This document shows positions 4,468 to 11,983 of a DNA stretch of 11,983 nt, in pieces. The stretch comes from RGIG6353 sp964650465 (GTDB lineage: Bacteria > Bacillota > Clostridia > Oscillospirales > SIG627). How positions within the stretch are numbered: the first letter of the stretch is position 1; each line of letters starts with the position of its first letter. The notes beneath the pieces were generated by a model. That model was not told where the DNA came from. It did no database searches and saw only the letters and a program-made list of their open reading frames with translations. The position numbers and the translations under genes were made by a program. The stretch spans positions 1 through 11,983 of the forward strand of contig CAZYTA010000063.1 in assembly GCA_964650465.1 (NCBI GenBank), given 5' to 3'.

Positions 4468-6726
4468 GTGGAAGATACAAACAAGCTTTATACTATTGCA
4501 GTTGAAGTTTCGGATATAATATATCAGAATGAATCAAACGGATACACTGTATTTGAATTTGAAACTGAAGATACCTTGGAAACAGCAACGGGGATCATTC
4601 CCGGTCTGTATGTCGGCGAACAGCTGAAAATTTCAGGTCAATGGTGCACACATCAAACCTACGGAAAACAGTTCAAGGTTATTTCTTTTGAAAAATCCAT
4701 GCCAAGTGATTCTGCAACCATGCTCAAATATCTCGCTTCAGGAGCTATCAAAGGCATAGGCCCTAAAACAGCGGAAAGAATAATAGAGCGTTTTGGCGAC
4801 GATGCTTTCAGGATTATCGAATCGGAGCCTGAAATTCTAAGCGAAATAAAAGGAATATCAAAAGCAAGAGCTCGGGAAATATCCGTTGAGTTTAATTCTC
4901 AATTCGGCATGCGTAATGTAATGATGTTTTTTTCCGAATTCTTCGGACCTGCTCTCACATCTAAAATCTATAAATGCTGGGGCAGTGCTTCTATCGACAT
5001 AGTAAAAAGCAATCCTTACATACTGTGCAGTAACATTAACGGCATTGGTTTTGAAAAAGCCGATTCGATTGCACAAGCCTTTGGCAGCCCTAAGGACTCA
5101 AGCGAAAGAATAGAAGCCGGTATTACATATACATTAAAGCAGGATGCAATGGTTTCGGGCAATTTGTACATACCCGAGGACAAGCTTTGTACAATGGCTT
5201 CTTCCCTTCTTGATGTCAGCTTTAACAGGGTTCGGGAATGCGTAAACGGAATGTGTTCAAGAAAGCTTCTGGTCGCATTTGATTTTGAAAAAATGGACTA
5301 TGCAGTTGACACAAAAAACAGTTCAATTTTCCTCCCGACAAACTATCACATCGAAAGAAGCATTGCGGACAAGCTATATCTTCTTTCAAAATTTAAAGCT
5401 TCCGACCATTTCACTGATATTGAGGGCTTGATAACAAACATAGAGTCACTTGAGGATATCACATATGCCCCTTCTCAAAGAAAAGCCATAGTATCTGCCC
5501 TGCAAAATTCTGTATATATATTGACAGGCGGACCTGGTACCGGAAAAACAACCATAATTCGTGCAATCATAAAAATATATATGAATCTTGGCTTAAAATA
5601 TGTTCTTGCCGCACCTACAGGCAGAGCCGCAAAGAGAATGTCTGAATCAACATTATGCGATGCAAAAACCATACACCGCCTGCTTGAGTTTGAATATTCC
5701 GACAATGATGATGATTTGAACTTCACAAGAGACGAATCCAACCCTCTTGACAGCGATGTTGTAATCATTGATGAAGCTTCTATGATAGATGCTAATCTCT
5801 TCTTTTCGCTTTTACGTGCCATTCGTCCCTCAACAAGACTATTGCTTATTGGCGATGCAAACCAGCTTCCCAGTGTCGGCGCAGGAAATGTACTCAAAGA
5901 TATTATTTCTTCAGGCATATTTGAAGTAGGTACATTAAATGAAATTTTCAGGCAAGAGGACGGCAGTTCTATTGTTATAAACGCTCATAGTATAAATAAC
6001 GGAAAATATCCCAATCTTACTAACAAATCTCAAGATTTTTTCTTTATGCCAAGGGACAGCGGCGCAAGTATTTCGTCAACTATTTCAGAGCTATTTGCCA
6101 AAAGACTCCCCGCAAAGTACGGTGAGTCAATTACGGAGGATATACAAATCCTGTGTCCTACAAAAAAGAGTGAATGCGGTACGGTCAACCTCAACAAGCT
6201 GATACAAAGTATAAAAAATCCCGAAGCGCCCGAAAAAAAACAAATAAAAGTCAGAGATTTCATTCTTCGGGAAGGCGACCGTGTAATGCAAACCAAAAAT
6301 AACTATGATATAACCTGGGAAAAATCAAATTACTTCGGAGAGTATGAGGACGGAGTAGGTGTATTTAACGGTGACATCGGTATTGTTGAAAAAATAGACC
6401 TGCGAGATGAAAAGATTACAATCAACTTTGACGGAAAAATTGCGTACTATGATTTTCAAAGTCTTGACGAGATAGAACACGCTTATGCTGTCACCATACA
6501 CAAAAGCCAGGGCAGTGAATATCCTGTGGTTATTATACCGATTTTCACAGTCGCTCCCCTTCTCATGACAAGAAATCTTCTGTATACAGCTATAACACGA
6601 GCGCAAAAGATGGTAATACTCATAGGTTCAAAGGCTGTAATCGAAAGAATGGTTGACAATAATACCGACTCCAGACGAAACACCGGACTTACAAGGTTTT
6701 TGAAAGAAAAGCATGAAGCTCTTTGA
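4468..6726 (+). CDS. recD2: RecD2-type ATP-dependent 5'-3' DNA helicase
   Basis: A superfamily 1B helicase of the RecD2 (RecD-like) type, found in bacteria without RecB/RecC partners and linked to DNA repair and replication-fork upkeep. With the GTG start it has 752 residues. The N-terminal part has a beta-rich domain and tandem helix-hairpin-helix elements (GAIKGIGPKTAERI near 92-105, a second near 125-140, NGIGFEKAD near 191-199). The motor follows: Walker A GGPGTGKTT (354-362), Walker B VVIIDEAS (431-438), motif III GDANQLPSVGAGN (462-474), FRQ (494-496), motif V TIHKSQGSE (676-684) and motif VI LLYTAITRAQ (704-713). All helicase motifs look intact. The start is moved from ATG 4426 to GTG 4468 because of the terminator and the binding site at 4455-4460; TTG 4453 or GTG 4456 remain possible. 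It overlaps comFC by 14 bases. Confidence 0.93.
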   Translation: MEDTNKLYTIAVEVSDIIYQNESNGYTVFEFETEDTLETATGIIPGLYVGEQLKISGQWCTHQTYGKQFKVISFEKSMPSDSATMLKYLASGAIKGIGPKTAERIIERFGDDAFRIIESEPEILSEIKGISKARAREISVEFNSQFGMRNVMMFFSEFFGPALTSKIYKCWGSASIDIVKSNPYILCSNINGIGFEKADSIAQAFGSPKDSSERIEAGITYTLKQDAMVSGNLYIPEDKLCTMASSLLDVSFNRVRECVNGMCSRKLLVAFDFEKMDYAVDTKNSSIFLPTNYHIERSIADKLYLLSKFKASDHFTDIEGLITNIESLEDITYAPSQRKAIVSALQNSVYILTGGPGTGKTTIIRAIIKIYMNLGLKYVLAAPTGRAAKRMSESTLCDAKTIHRLLEFEYSDNDDDLNFTRDESNPLDSDVVIIDEASMIDANLFFSLLRAIRPSTRLLLIGDANQLPSVGAGNVLKDIISSGIFEVGTLNEIFRQEDGSSIVINAHSINNGKYPNLTNKSQDFFFMPRDSGASISSTISELFAKRLPAKYGESITEDIQILCPTKKSECGTVNLNKLIQSIKNPEAPEKKQIKVRDFILREGDRVMQTKNNYDITWEKSNYFGEYEDGVGVFNGDIGIVEKIDLRDEKITINFDGKIAYYDFQSLDEIEHAYAVTIHKSQGSEYPVVIIPIFTVAPLLMTRNLLYTAITRAQKMVILIGSKAVIERMVDNNTDSRRNTGLTRFLKEKHEAL

Positions 6727-7363
6727 ATATATCAGCAAATTGCTGTGCCCTCCTTCCTGCTGTTGTTGCAAAGAAGTGCTCCGCATCGATGACAATTCTG
6801 CTTTATGCAACTCCTGTTACGAGGCTCTCAAATACAGAGTGAGAGATGCTTCAAAAAATCTCAATCAGCCAAGTATCGATGCTTTTTATTATTACTACAG
6901 CTATAAAAGCTGGTATGCAAAAAACATCATCAGCCATTCAAAATACATAAGCAGTGAGCCTTTCTTGAATTTTGTCGGAAAATGCGGCAAAGAAAGTCTT
7001 GCAAAGCATAATCTCTTACATCAGATAGACATTATTACCTTCGCTCCTCGCAGACCTGAAGAAGCACGGCTGTACGGATTTGACCAATCAGAAGAAATTG
7101 CAAAAGCCTTTTCTAACGAAACCGGACTCCCCTATTCAGCACTTTTGAAACGCAAAGGCTTCTCGCTCCCCCAAAAGAAGCTAAAAAGAAAGCTTCGCAC
7201 AAAAAATATTGTCGGAAGGTTTATTTGTACAAAAAGCATCAAAGGAAAGAGGATTTTGTTAATTGACGATGTTGTAACAACGGGTTCAACCGTGGGCGAG
7301 TGTGCAAAAATGCTTAAAGAAAGCGGTGCTGAGAAAGTATATGTTTGGTCACTTGCCCAATAA
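6713..7363 (+). CDS. comFC: ComF family protein (ComFC-like, PRTase fold)
   Basis: A 216-residue cytosolic protein of the ComFC/GntX type. The N-terminal zinc motif uses Cys12, Cys16, Cys19, Cys32 and Cys35 (CPPSCCCC and CNSC). A type I phosphoribosyltransferase fold ends in the PRPP-loop motif LIDDVVTTGST (183-193). RLYGFDQSEEIAKAF (119-133) corresponds to the conserved RGFNQ segment. In naturally competent bacteria ComFC helps take up single-stranded DNA; in other species the exact reaction is not settled. Its ATG lies inside the recD2 end, a 14-base overlap that suggests translational coupling, and only a weak purine-rich site (GAAAGAAAAG) precedes it. The pairing of a DNA helicase with a DNA-uptake family protein is suggestive, but no other competence gene is in view. 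The run of four adjacent cysteines (16-19) is slightly unusual. Confidence 0.88.
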   Translation: MKLFEYISKLLCPPSCCCCKEVLRIDDNSALCNSCYEALKYRVRDASKNLNQPSIDAFYYYYSYKSWYAKNIISHSKYISSEPFLNFVGKCGKESLAKHNLLHQIDIITFAPRRPEEARLYGFDQSEEIAKAFSNETGLPYSALLKRKGFSLPQKKLKRKLRTKNIVGRFICTKSIKGKRILLIDDVVTTGSTVGECAKMLKESGAEKVYVWSLAQ

Positions 7364-7370
7364 CTAAATA

Positions 7371-7399
7371 TTGTAAAATATGACATTTTGTGATATAAT
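7371..7399 (+). promoter_or_regulatory. Promoter of typA-ispDF
   Basis: TTGTAA (7371-7376), a 17-base spacer and TATAAT (7394-7399) preceded by a TGn extension (7391-7393) give a start near 7406. The leader is only about 25 bases and carries AAAGG (7419-7423), 7 bases from the typA ATG. No terminator is visible between comFC and this promoter, so read-through is also possible. Confidence 0.75.
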
Positions 7400-7430
7400 C
7401 TAAATACTATTTTATCAGAAAGGCATTTAT

Positions 7431-9251
7431 ATGAATCAGGAAAACTTAAGAAATATCGCGATAATAGCCCATGTAGACCATGGAAAGACAACACTTGTAG
7501 ATGCAATGCTCAAGCAAACAGGCACCTTCAGAGAAAACGAACAGGTTGCCGAGCGTGTTATGGACTCGAATGATATCGAAAAAGAAAGAGGAATTACAAT
7601 CCTTGCCAAGAACACATCTCTCTTTTACAATGGAATAAAAATCAACATTGTTGATACTCCAGGACACGCTGATTTCGGAGGCGAGGTTGAACGAAGCCTG
7701 TCTATGGTAGACGGTGTTCTTCTCCTTGTTGATGCGTTTGAGGGATGCATGCCGCAGACAAGAACCGTTTTAAAAAAGTCTTTGGAGCTCGGTCTCTCGC
7801 CTATTATCGTTATCAACAAGGCTGACAGACCAAACGCAAGGGCAAAAGAGGTACTTGAAGAAGTATACGACCTTCTCATAGACCTTGATGCCACCGAAGA
7901 GCAGCTTGATATGCCCGTTATTTATGCATCGGGACGTGATGGCTGGGCTTCACTTGAGCCCGATTGCAAGGGAGAAAATCTGAAAGTTCTTTTTGATACT
8001 ATTGTAGATAACATCCCCTACCCTAAGGGAGAGGCAAATGCGCCATTCCAAATGGTAGTTTCAAACATTGACTTCAACGAATACACAGGACGTATTGCGG
8101 TAGGACGTATTGCACGCGGTGATATTTTTGAAAAGAAATTCATTTCTGTTGTCAGACGTGACGGAACAATACAAAAAATGAAAATCGCAAATCTTTATAC
8201 CTTTGACGGACTCAAGAGAACAACTATCACAGAAGCAGGAGCAGGAGAAATCGTTTGTATCTCAGGTATTCCGGATATCAACATAGGTGATACAATCTGC
8301 GACAGCGACCACCCCGAAGGCTTACCTTTTGTTGAAATAGACAAGCCTGTACTGTCAATAAATATTTCTGTTAACACAAGTCCTTTTGCAGGCACAGAAG
8401 GAACCTTTGTTACTACCCGTCATCTTCGTGAAAGGCTCTACCGAGAGCTGGAATCAAACATAAGCCTTAAGGTTGAAGATACTGACTCGGCGGATACTTT
8501 TGTCGTTTCAGGCAGAGGCGAGCTTCATTTGTCGGTACTCATAGAAAATATGCGCAGACAGGGATATGAATTCGAGGTTTCCACCCCTTCTGTAATCACA
8601 GAAGAAATTGACGGTGTGCTTTGCGAGCCGTATGAAACACTTTACATCGATGTTCCCGATGAATACTGCGGTACTGTAATTGATGATGTATCACAGCGCA
8701 AGGGTGAGCTTACTCAAATGGCGCCTTCAACAGCAGGATATACAAAGCTTGAATTTACTATTACCTCACGCGGTCTTATCGGATGCAGAAATGCACTTAT
8801 GACACTTACAAAAGGTAATGCAATTGTTAATTCTTCATTTGCAGGCTATTGTCCGATGAAGGGTAAGATGTCAAGAAGAACCCGCGGCTCTCTTATAGCC
8901 TGGGAAAACGGAGCAACAACCTCCTACGGTCTTTTCAATGCGCAGGACAGAGGTGCGATGTTTATAGGAACAAACACAAATGTTTATGAAGGTATGGTTG
9001 TAGGCGAATGCAACGAAACAGGCGACCTTGTAGTAAACGTCTGCAAGAAAAAGCATCTTACGGCAATCCGCTCATCCGGTGCTGATGAAGCTTTAAGGCT
9101 TGTTCCCCCAAGAATTATGAGCCTTGAAAAATGCATAGAATTTATCGCGGACGATGAATTGCTCGAAGTTACTCCTACTTCCTTAAGACTTAGAAAAAAG
9201 ATACTCAACACCGAACTCAGAGCGAAGGCAAAGGCAAAAGAAAATGCATAA
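7431..9251 (+). CDS. typA: Ribosome-associated GTPase TypA/BipA
   Basis: A 606-residue translational GTPase of the usual TypA/BipA length (about 600-615). G1 is AHVDHGKT (13-20), G2 ERGITI (52-57), G3 DTPGHADF (75-82) and G4 NKAD (129-132). The family-typical domain II and EF-G-like domain III/V follow, with SGRGELHLSVLIENMRRQGYE in the middle and the TypA-specific basic C-terminal domain at the end (SRRTRGSLIAWENG, KKKHLTAIRSSG, LRLRKKILN). BipA binds the 70S ribosome at the elongation-factor site and supports 50S assembly at low temperature or under stress. It has its own promoter and its last codons overlap the ispDF start by 8 bases, so the two are probably one transcript. The gene appears intact with no unusual residue in the GTPase motifs. 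Confidence 0.96.
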   Translation: MNQENLRNIAIIAHVDHGKTTLVDAMLKQTGTFRENEQVAERVMDSNDIEKERGITILAKNTSLFYNGIKINIVDTPGHADFGGEVERSLSMVDGVLLLVDAFEGCMPQTRTVLKKSLELGLSPIIVINKADRPNARAKEVLEEVYDLLIDLDATEEQLDMPVIYASGRDGWASLEPDCKGENLKVLFDTIVDNIPYPKGEANAPFQMVVSNIDFNEYTGRIAVGRIARGDIFEKKFISVVRRDGTIQKMKIANLYTFDGLKRTTITEAGAGEIVCISGIPDINIGDTICDSDHPEGLPFVEIDKPVLSINISVNTSPFAGTEGTFVTTRHLRERLYRELESNISLKVEDTDSADTFVVSGRGELHLSVLIENMRRQGYEFEVSTPSVITEEIDGVLCEPYETLYIDVPDEYCGTVIDDVSQRKGELTQMAPSTAGYTKLEFTITSRGLIGCRNALMTLTKGNAIVNSSFAGYCPMKGKMSRRTRGSLIAWENGATTSYGLFNAQDRGAMFIGTNTNVYEGMVVGECNETGDLVVNVCKKKHLTAIRSSGADEALRLVPPRIMSLEKCIEFIADDELLEVTPTSLRLRKKILNTELRAKAKAKENA

Positions 9252-10395
9252 GCCTTTTGTCAGTGTAATAATAGCAGCCGCAGGAAACAGCACAAGAATG
9301 GGCTCGGATATATCAAAACAGCTCGTCGGTATATCAGGAAAAGCTGTATTTGAATACTCGGTTATTGCCTTTTCAAAGTCCGATTATGTAAAAGAAATCA
9401 TAATTACGGCAAAAGCTGATGAACTGGATATAATATCCGGTTACAAAGATGTTTATCCAAAAATCAAACGAGTTGCGGAAGGCGGAAAAACACGTCAGGA
9501 GTCTGTAGCTAATGCGCTAAAATATATTAGCGAGGATAGTGAAATCATTGCGATTCACGATGCGGCAAGACCGCTTATATCCACCGAAGATATAGACGGA
9601 ATAATATCACAGACAATGTTGCACGGTGCAGTTTGCCCGGTGTCCCGTGTTGTAGATACCGTAAAAAAAACCTCTGACGGAGTTATATCGGAAACATTAA
9701 ACAGAGAGTCCCTGTTTCTTGCATCAACACCACAGACATTTAAAACGGATATATATAAAAACGCTTTTTACGCTATGAACAAAGAAAGCATATTTACAGA
9801 TGATTGTTCAATCGTAGAACTAAGCGGACAAAAGGTATATTTGTATATTATGGAAAACGATAACACAAAAATAACTACAGCAAAAGACCTTGCACATGTA
9901 AAGTCCAAGCTCTGTCCACCTTCTGTCAGAGTAGGTCACGGATATGATGTTCACAAGCTTGTAACCGACAGGAAGCTTATACTCGGAGGTGTGGACATTC
10001 CGCACACATCGGGTCTTTTGGGGCATTCTGATGCAGATGTACTGGTTCATGCGATTATGGATGCGCTGTTGGGTGCGGCAGGAATGGGAGATATCGGAAA
10101 GCACTTTCCCGATACATCCGACGAGTTTAAAGATATTTCCAGCCTTGTACTTTTAAAGAAGGTATCAGAAACACTTGAAAGGAACAGCTTCAGCATTTCG
10201 AATATTGATGCAACAATTGTTGCCCAATCGCCAAAGCTTGCTCCATATATCCACCAAATGATAATTAACATCTCAGACACCTTAAATATCCCCCCTTCGG
10301 CAATCAATATCAAAGCAACTACCGAAGAAAAGCTGGGATTCACGGGAGAAAAGTTAGGTATAGCTTCGCATGCTGTGTGTATATTGATGTCATAG
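9244..10395 (+). CDS. ispDF: Bifunctional IspD-IspF isoprenoid enzyme
   Basis: A 383-residue fusion of two methylerythritol phosphate pathway enzymes. Residues 1-222 are IspD (2-C-methyl-D-erythritol 4-phosphate cytidylyltransferase), with AAAGNSTRMG (11-20), Lys25 of SKQ, EGGKTRQESV (79-88), HDAARPL (105-111) and TLNRESLFLASTPQTF (151-166). Residues 227-383 are IspF (cyclodiphosphate synthase), with metal ligands Asp235 and His237 (GYDVH) and His269 (HSDADVLVHA), FPDTSDEF (288-295), and KATTEEKLGFTGEKLG (357-372). The usual PKQ and QTPQ of IspD read SKQ and STPQ here. The skipped enzyme, IspE, is not in the window. Fusions are well known in alpha- and epsilon-proteobacteria and also occur in some Clostridia. 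It overlaps typA by 8 bases and ends 14 bases before a strong terminator. Confidence 0.95.
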   Translation: MHKPFVSVIIAAAGNSTRMGSDISKQLVGISGKAVFEYSVIAFSKSDYVKEIIITAKADELDIISGYKDVYPKIKRVAEGGKTRQESVANALKYISEDSEIIAIHDAARPLISTEDIDGIISQTMLHGAVCPVSRVVDTVKKTSDGVISETLNRESLFLASTPQTFKTDIYKNAFYAMNKESIFTDDCSIVELSGQKVYLYIMENDNTKITTAKDLAHVKSKLCPPSVRVGHGYDVHKLVTDRKLILGGVDIPHTSGLLGHSDADVLVHAIMDALLGAAGMGDIGKHFPDTSDEFKDISSLVLLKKVSETLERNSFSISNIDATIVAQSPKLAPYIHQMIINISDTLNIPPSAINIKATTEEKLGFTGEKLGIASHAVCILMS

Positions 10396-10409
10396 CAAAT
10401 ATAAATCAG

Positions 10410-10454
10410 GGGGATGTTAAAAAAATCCAAAAGATTTTTTTAACATCCCCTTTT
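10410..10454 (+). terminator. Terminator between ispDF and mgtE
   Basis: An 18-bp perfect stem (10410-10427 with 10433-10450; GGGGATGTT, seven A, TC on the left) closes a 5-base loop and is followed by TTTT (10451-10454). It terminates ispDF. The mgtE stop is 10 bases away on the other strand, so the same hairpin may also protect or end that transcript, although it lacks a U-tract in that direction. Confidence 0.85.
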
Positions 10455-10459
10455 AATAT

Positions 10460-11815
10460 TTACAGATTTAAAACAGATGAAGCTATACCAAAGAACACTA
10501 ACAGAGACAAAGCATCTACTACGGTAGTTATAAACGGGCTTGCCATTACTGCAGGGTCAAACCCCAATTTTTGTGCTACAATGGGAAGAGTACATCCAAC
10601 CAACTTAGCAAGAATAACCGTTAAGCAAACAGTCATAGAAACTGCCAATGCCACACTTACTGTTATAGCTTCATTTCCGAGAATAAAGCTGTCAAAGGCA
10701 ATAAGCTTAATAAACTCAACCACAGCCAGCGTTCCTCCGCAAAGCACAGAAACTCTGAACTCCTTCCAAAGAACACTGAAAATGTCGGAAAACTTCACTT
10801 CTCCTATTGAAAGCTCTCTTATAACCGTAACAGATGCCTGACTTCCCGAATTACCGCCTGTTCCCATCAGCATCGGAATAAAAGTTGTCAACACTGCACA
10901 GGCGGCTAATGCTGATTCAAAGCCTGCGATAATAGCACCCGTAACCGTAGCGGAAATCATAAGCAGCAACAGCCACGGTATTCTTGCCTTCCACAGAGAA
11001 ATGATACTTGATTTTAAATAAGGAGTTTCACTGGGAGTAATAGCTGCCATTTTAGAAATATCTTCTTCAGCTTCTTCCTGAATTACCTCGATAGCATCAT
11101 CGACAGTAACAATTCCCACAAGCCTTTTTTCCTTATCAACAACAGGCAAAGCTAAGAATCCGTATTTTTCAAACAGCTTGGCTACTTCTTCCTTGTCATC
11201 AAGAGTATTGGCATAAATAACATTAGTTTCCATTACTTCTTCGATTGTTGCATCTCTGCTTGATAGCAACAATGTTTTTGCAGTCACTATGCCTATCAAT
11301 TCCCTTGATGAATCAGTTACATAACAAGTATATATTGTTTCTTTGTCAACACCTGTTTTCTTTATGTGCTCAAATGCCATATCAACTGTGAGATTCTTTT
11401 TTAAATCCACATATTCAATTGTCATTATGCTTCCGGCGCTGTCTTTGGGATACTTGAGAAGATTATTGATTTGATTACGCACATCGGGTGAGGAATTTGA
11501 CAAAATCCTTTTAACCACATTAGCAGGCATCTCTTCTACAATATCTACTGCATCGTCGAGATAAAGGTCATCAAAAACTATTTTAAGCTCGAAGTCACTA
11601 AAGGATTTAATCAAAGTTTGCTGTTCGTCAGCACTCATCTCAACAAATACGTCGGTAGCGACATCTTTGGGCAAAATGCGGAATAAGACAGGTAAGAAGT
11701 CCTCTGAAAATTCCGAAAACAGCAAGGCAATGTCAGCAGGATTCATTTCGGATAGAATTTGTCGCACATCAATATAATGCTTTTCTTTAATAAGTTCATT
11801 AATTCTTTCTATCAT
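10460..11815 (-). CDS. mgtE: Magnesium transporter/channel MgtE
   Basis: A 451-residue inner-membrane Mg2+ channel of normal family length. The acidic helical N domain (about 1-125) and two CBS domains (about 126-250, including VVDKEKRLVGIVTVDDAIEV) form the cytosolic Mg sensor that closes the pore when Mg is high. A linker helix leads to five membrane segments (about 280-450). The pore-associated family motifs are present: MGTGGNSGSQ (317-326) and DPAVMASPFITTVVD (420-434), whose last Asp matches the selectivity-filter aspartate of the family. The start is taken at ATG 11815 because AGGAGG lies 7 bases upstream; an in-frame ATG at 11833 would place that site inside the coding region. The gene is a single unit, convergent with ispDF. 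It appears intact. Confidence 0.95.
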   Translation of the reverse strand: MIERINELIKEKHYIDVRQILSEMNPADIALLFSEFSEDFLPVLFRILPKDVATDVFVEMSADEQQTLIKSFSDFELKIVFDDLYLDDAVDIVEEMPANVVKRILSNSSPDVRNQINNLLKYPKDSAGSIMTIEYVDLKKNLTVDMAFEHIKKTGVDKETIYTCYVTDSSRELIGIVTAKTLLLSSRDATIEEVMETNVIYANTLDDKEEVAKLFEKYGFLALPVVDKEKRLVGIVTVDDAIEVIQEEAEEDISKMAAITPSETPYLKSSIISLWKARIPWLLLLMISATVTGAIIAGFESALAACAVLTTFIPMLMGTGGNSGSQASVTVIRELSIGEVKFSDIFSVLWKEFRVSVLCGGTLAVVEFIKLIAFDSFILGNEAITVSVALAVSMTVCLTVILAKLVGCTLPIVAQKLGFDPAVMASPFITTVVDALSLLVFFGIASSVLNL

Positions 11816-11822
11816 GTGATAT

Positions 11823-11828
11823 CCTCCT
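11823..11828 (-). promoter_or_regulatory. Ribosome binding site deciding the mgtE start
   Basis: A perfect AGGAGG on the minus strand sits 7 bases before ATG 11815. The upstream in-frame ATG 11833 has only AT-rich sequence before it, so starting there would wrongly add six residues (MSGGYH). Confidence 0.85.
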
Positions 11829-11868
11829 GACATATAAATATTTGACGTTAAAACACATCTTCTTTATA

Positions 11869-11897
11869 AGTATATCCTATATTTTATAAACAGTCAA
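11869..11897 (-). promoter_or_regulatory. Promoter of mgtE
   Basis: On the minus strand, TTGACT (11897-11892), a 17-base spacer and TATACT (11874-11869) predict a start near 11862. The leader to the ATG is about 47 bases, too short for an M-box Mg riboswitch. Bases 11898-11983 are AT-rich and show no gene or clear signal. Confidence 0.75.
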
Positions 11898-11983
11898 TAA
11901 AAATGAAGAAATTTTACAAAGCTATGTTTTTGTAGTTTTGTCAATGATATGAGACTAAAAAAGTAAAAATAAAAGTAACGAGT

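Noticed and set aside
11816..11862. M-box magnesium riboswitch before mgtE
   Set aside because: The leader from the predicted start is about 47 bases, far shorter than an M-box, and no matching conserved elements are seen.

Overview
The window reads as a chromosomal segment of an AT-rich, low-GC Gram-positive bacterium, most likely a gut-type Clostridia/Oscillospirales relative. The reasons are strong AGGAGG-type ribosome binding sites, TTGACA/TATAAT-type promoters (often with TGn-extended -10 boxes), U-tract intrinsic terminators, and a gene set of RecD2, ComFC, TypA, a fused IspDF and MgtE. The taxon is inferred from gene content and signals only.

Left part (1-2470). A possible tail of an upstream gene and a terminator hairpin (52-86) are followed by two candidate promoters and a perfect 14-bp palindrome in front of an XRE-type regulator with a long helical C-terminal region (340-1431). 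Next is a 340-base non-coding stretch packed with consecutive hairpins (about 1450-1740). It is followed by a minus-strand four-helix-bundle gene of the 23S rRNA intervening-sequence protein family (1773-2117), which has its own promoter. Upstream of that promoter lies a second, different hairpin array (2173-2342): short stems of changing sequence separated by a near-constant 9-base linker that flips orientation halfway, with its second half closed by a perfect 13-bp inverted repeat. The block ends at the terminator of a minus-strand tRNA-Leu(GAG) (2385-2467), which has a good promoter. This hairpin/four-helix-bundle/hairpin block is the most unusual part of the window.

Central part (2580-10395) is a run of plus-strand core genes: a small-multidrug-export family membrane protein (COG2426), metK, recD2, comFC, typA and ispDF. 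A promoter at 2580-2608 with a 140-base leader serves the first two. A strong hairpin terminator (4417-4449) separates metK from recD2 and shows that the long reading-frame start at 4426 is not the real recD2 start. recD2 and comFC overlap by 14 bases. A new promoter (7371-7399) precedes typA, which overlaps ispDF by 8 bases. A long hairpin (10410-10450) ends this unit. The genes cover SAM synthesis, DNA repair helicase activity, a ComF-type phosphoribosyltransferase-fold protein, a ribosome-associated GTPase and isoprenoid precursor synthesis.

Right part (10460-11983) holds a convergent mgtE magnesium channel gene on the minus strand, with a strong promoter and a leader too short for an M-box riboswitch.

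The core genes look intact and ordinary. No insertion sequence, CRISPR array, phage gene or toxin-antitoxin pair is visible. The candidate undescribed system is the 1440-2345 hairpin/four-helix-bundle block next to tRNA-Leu.
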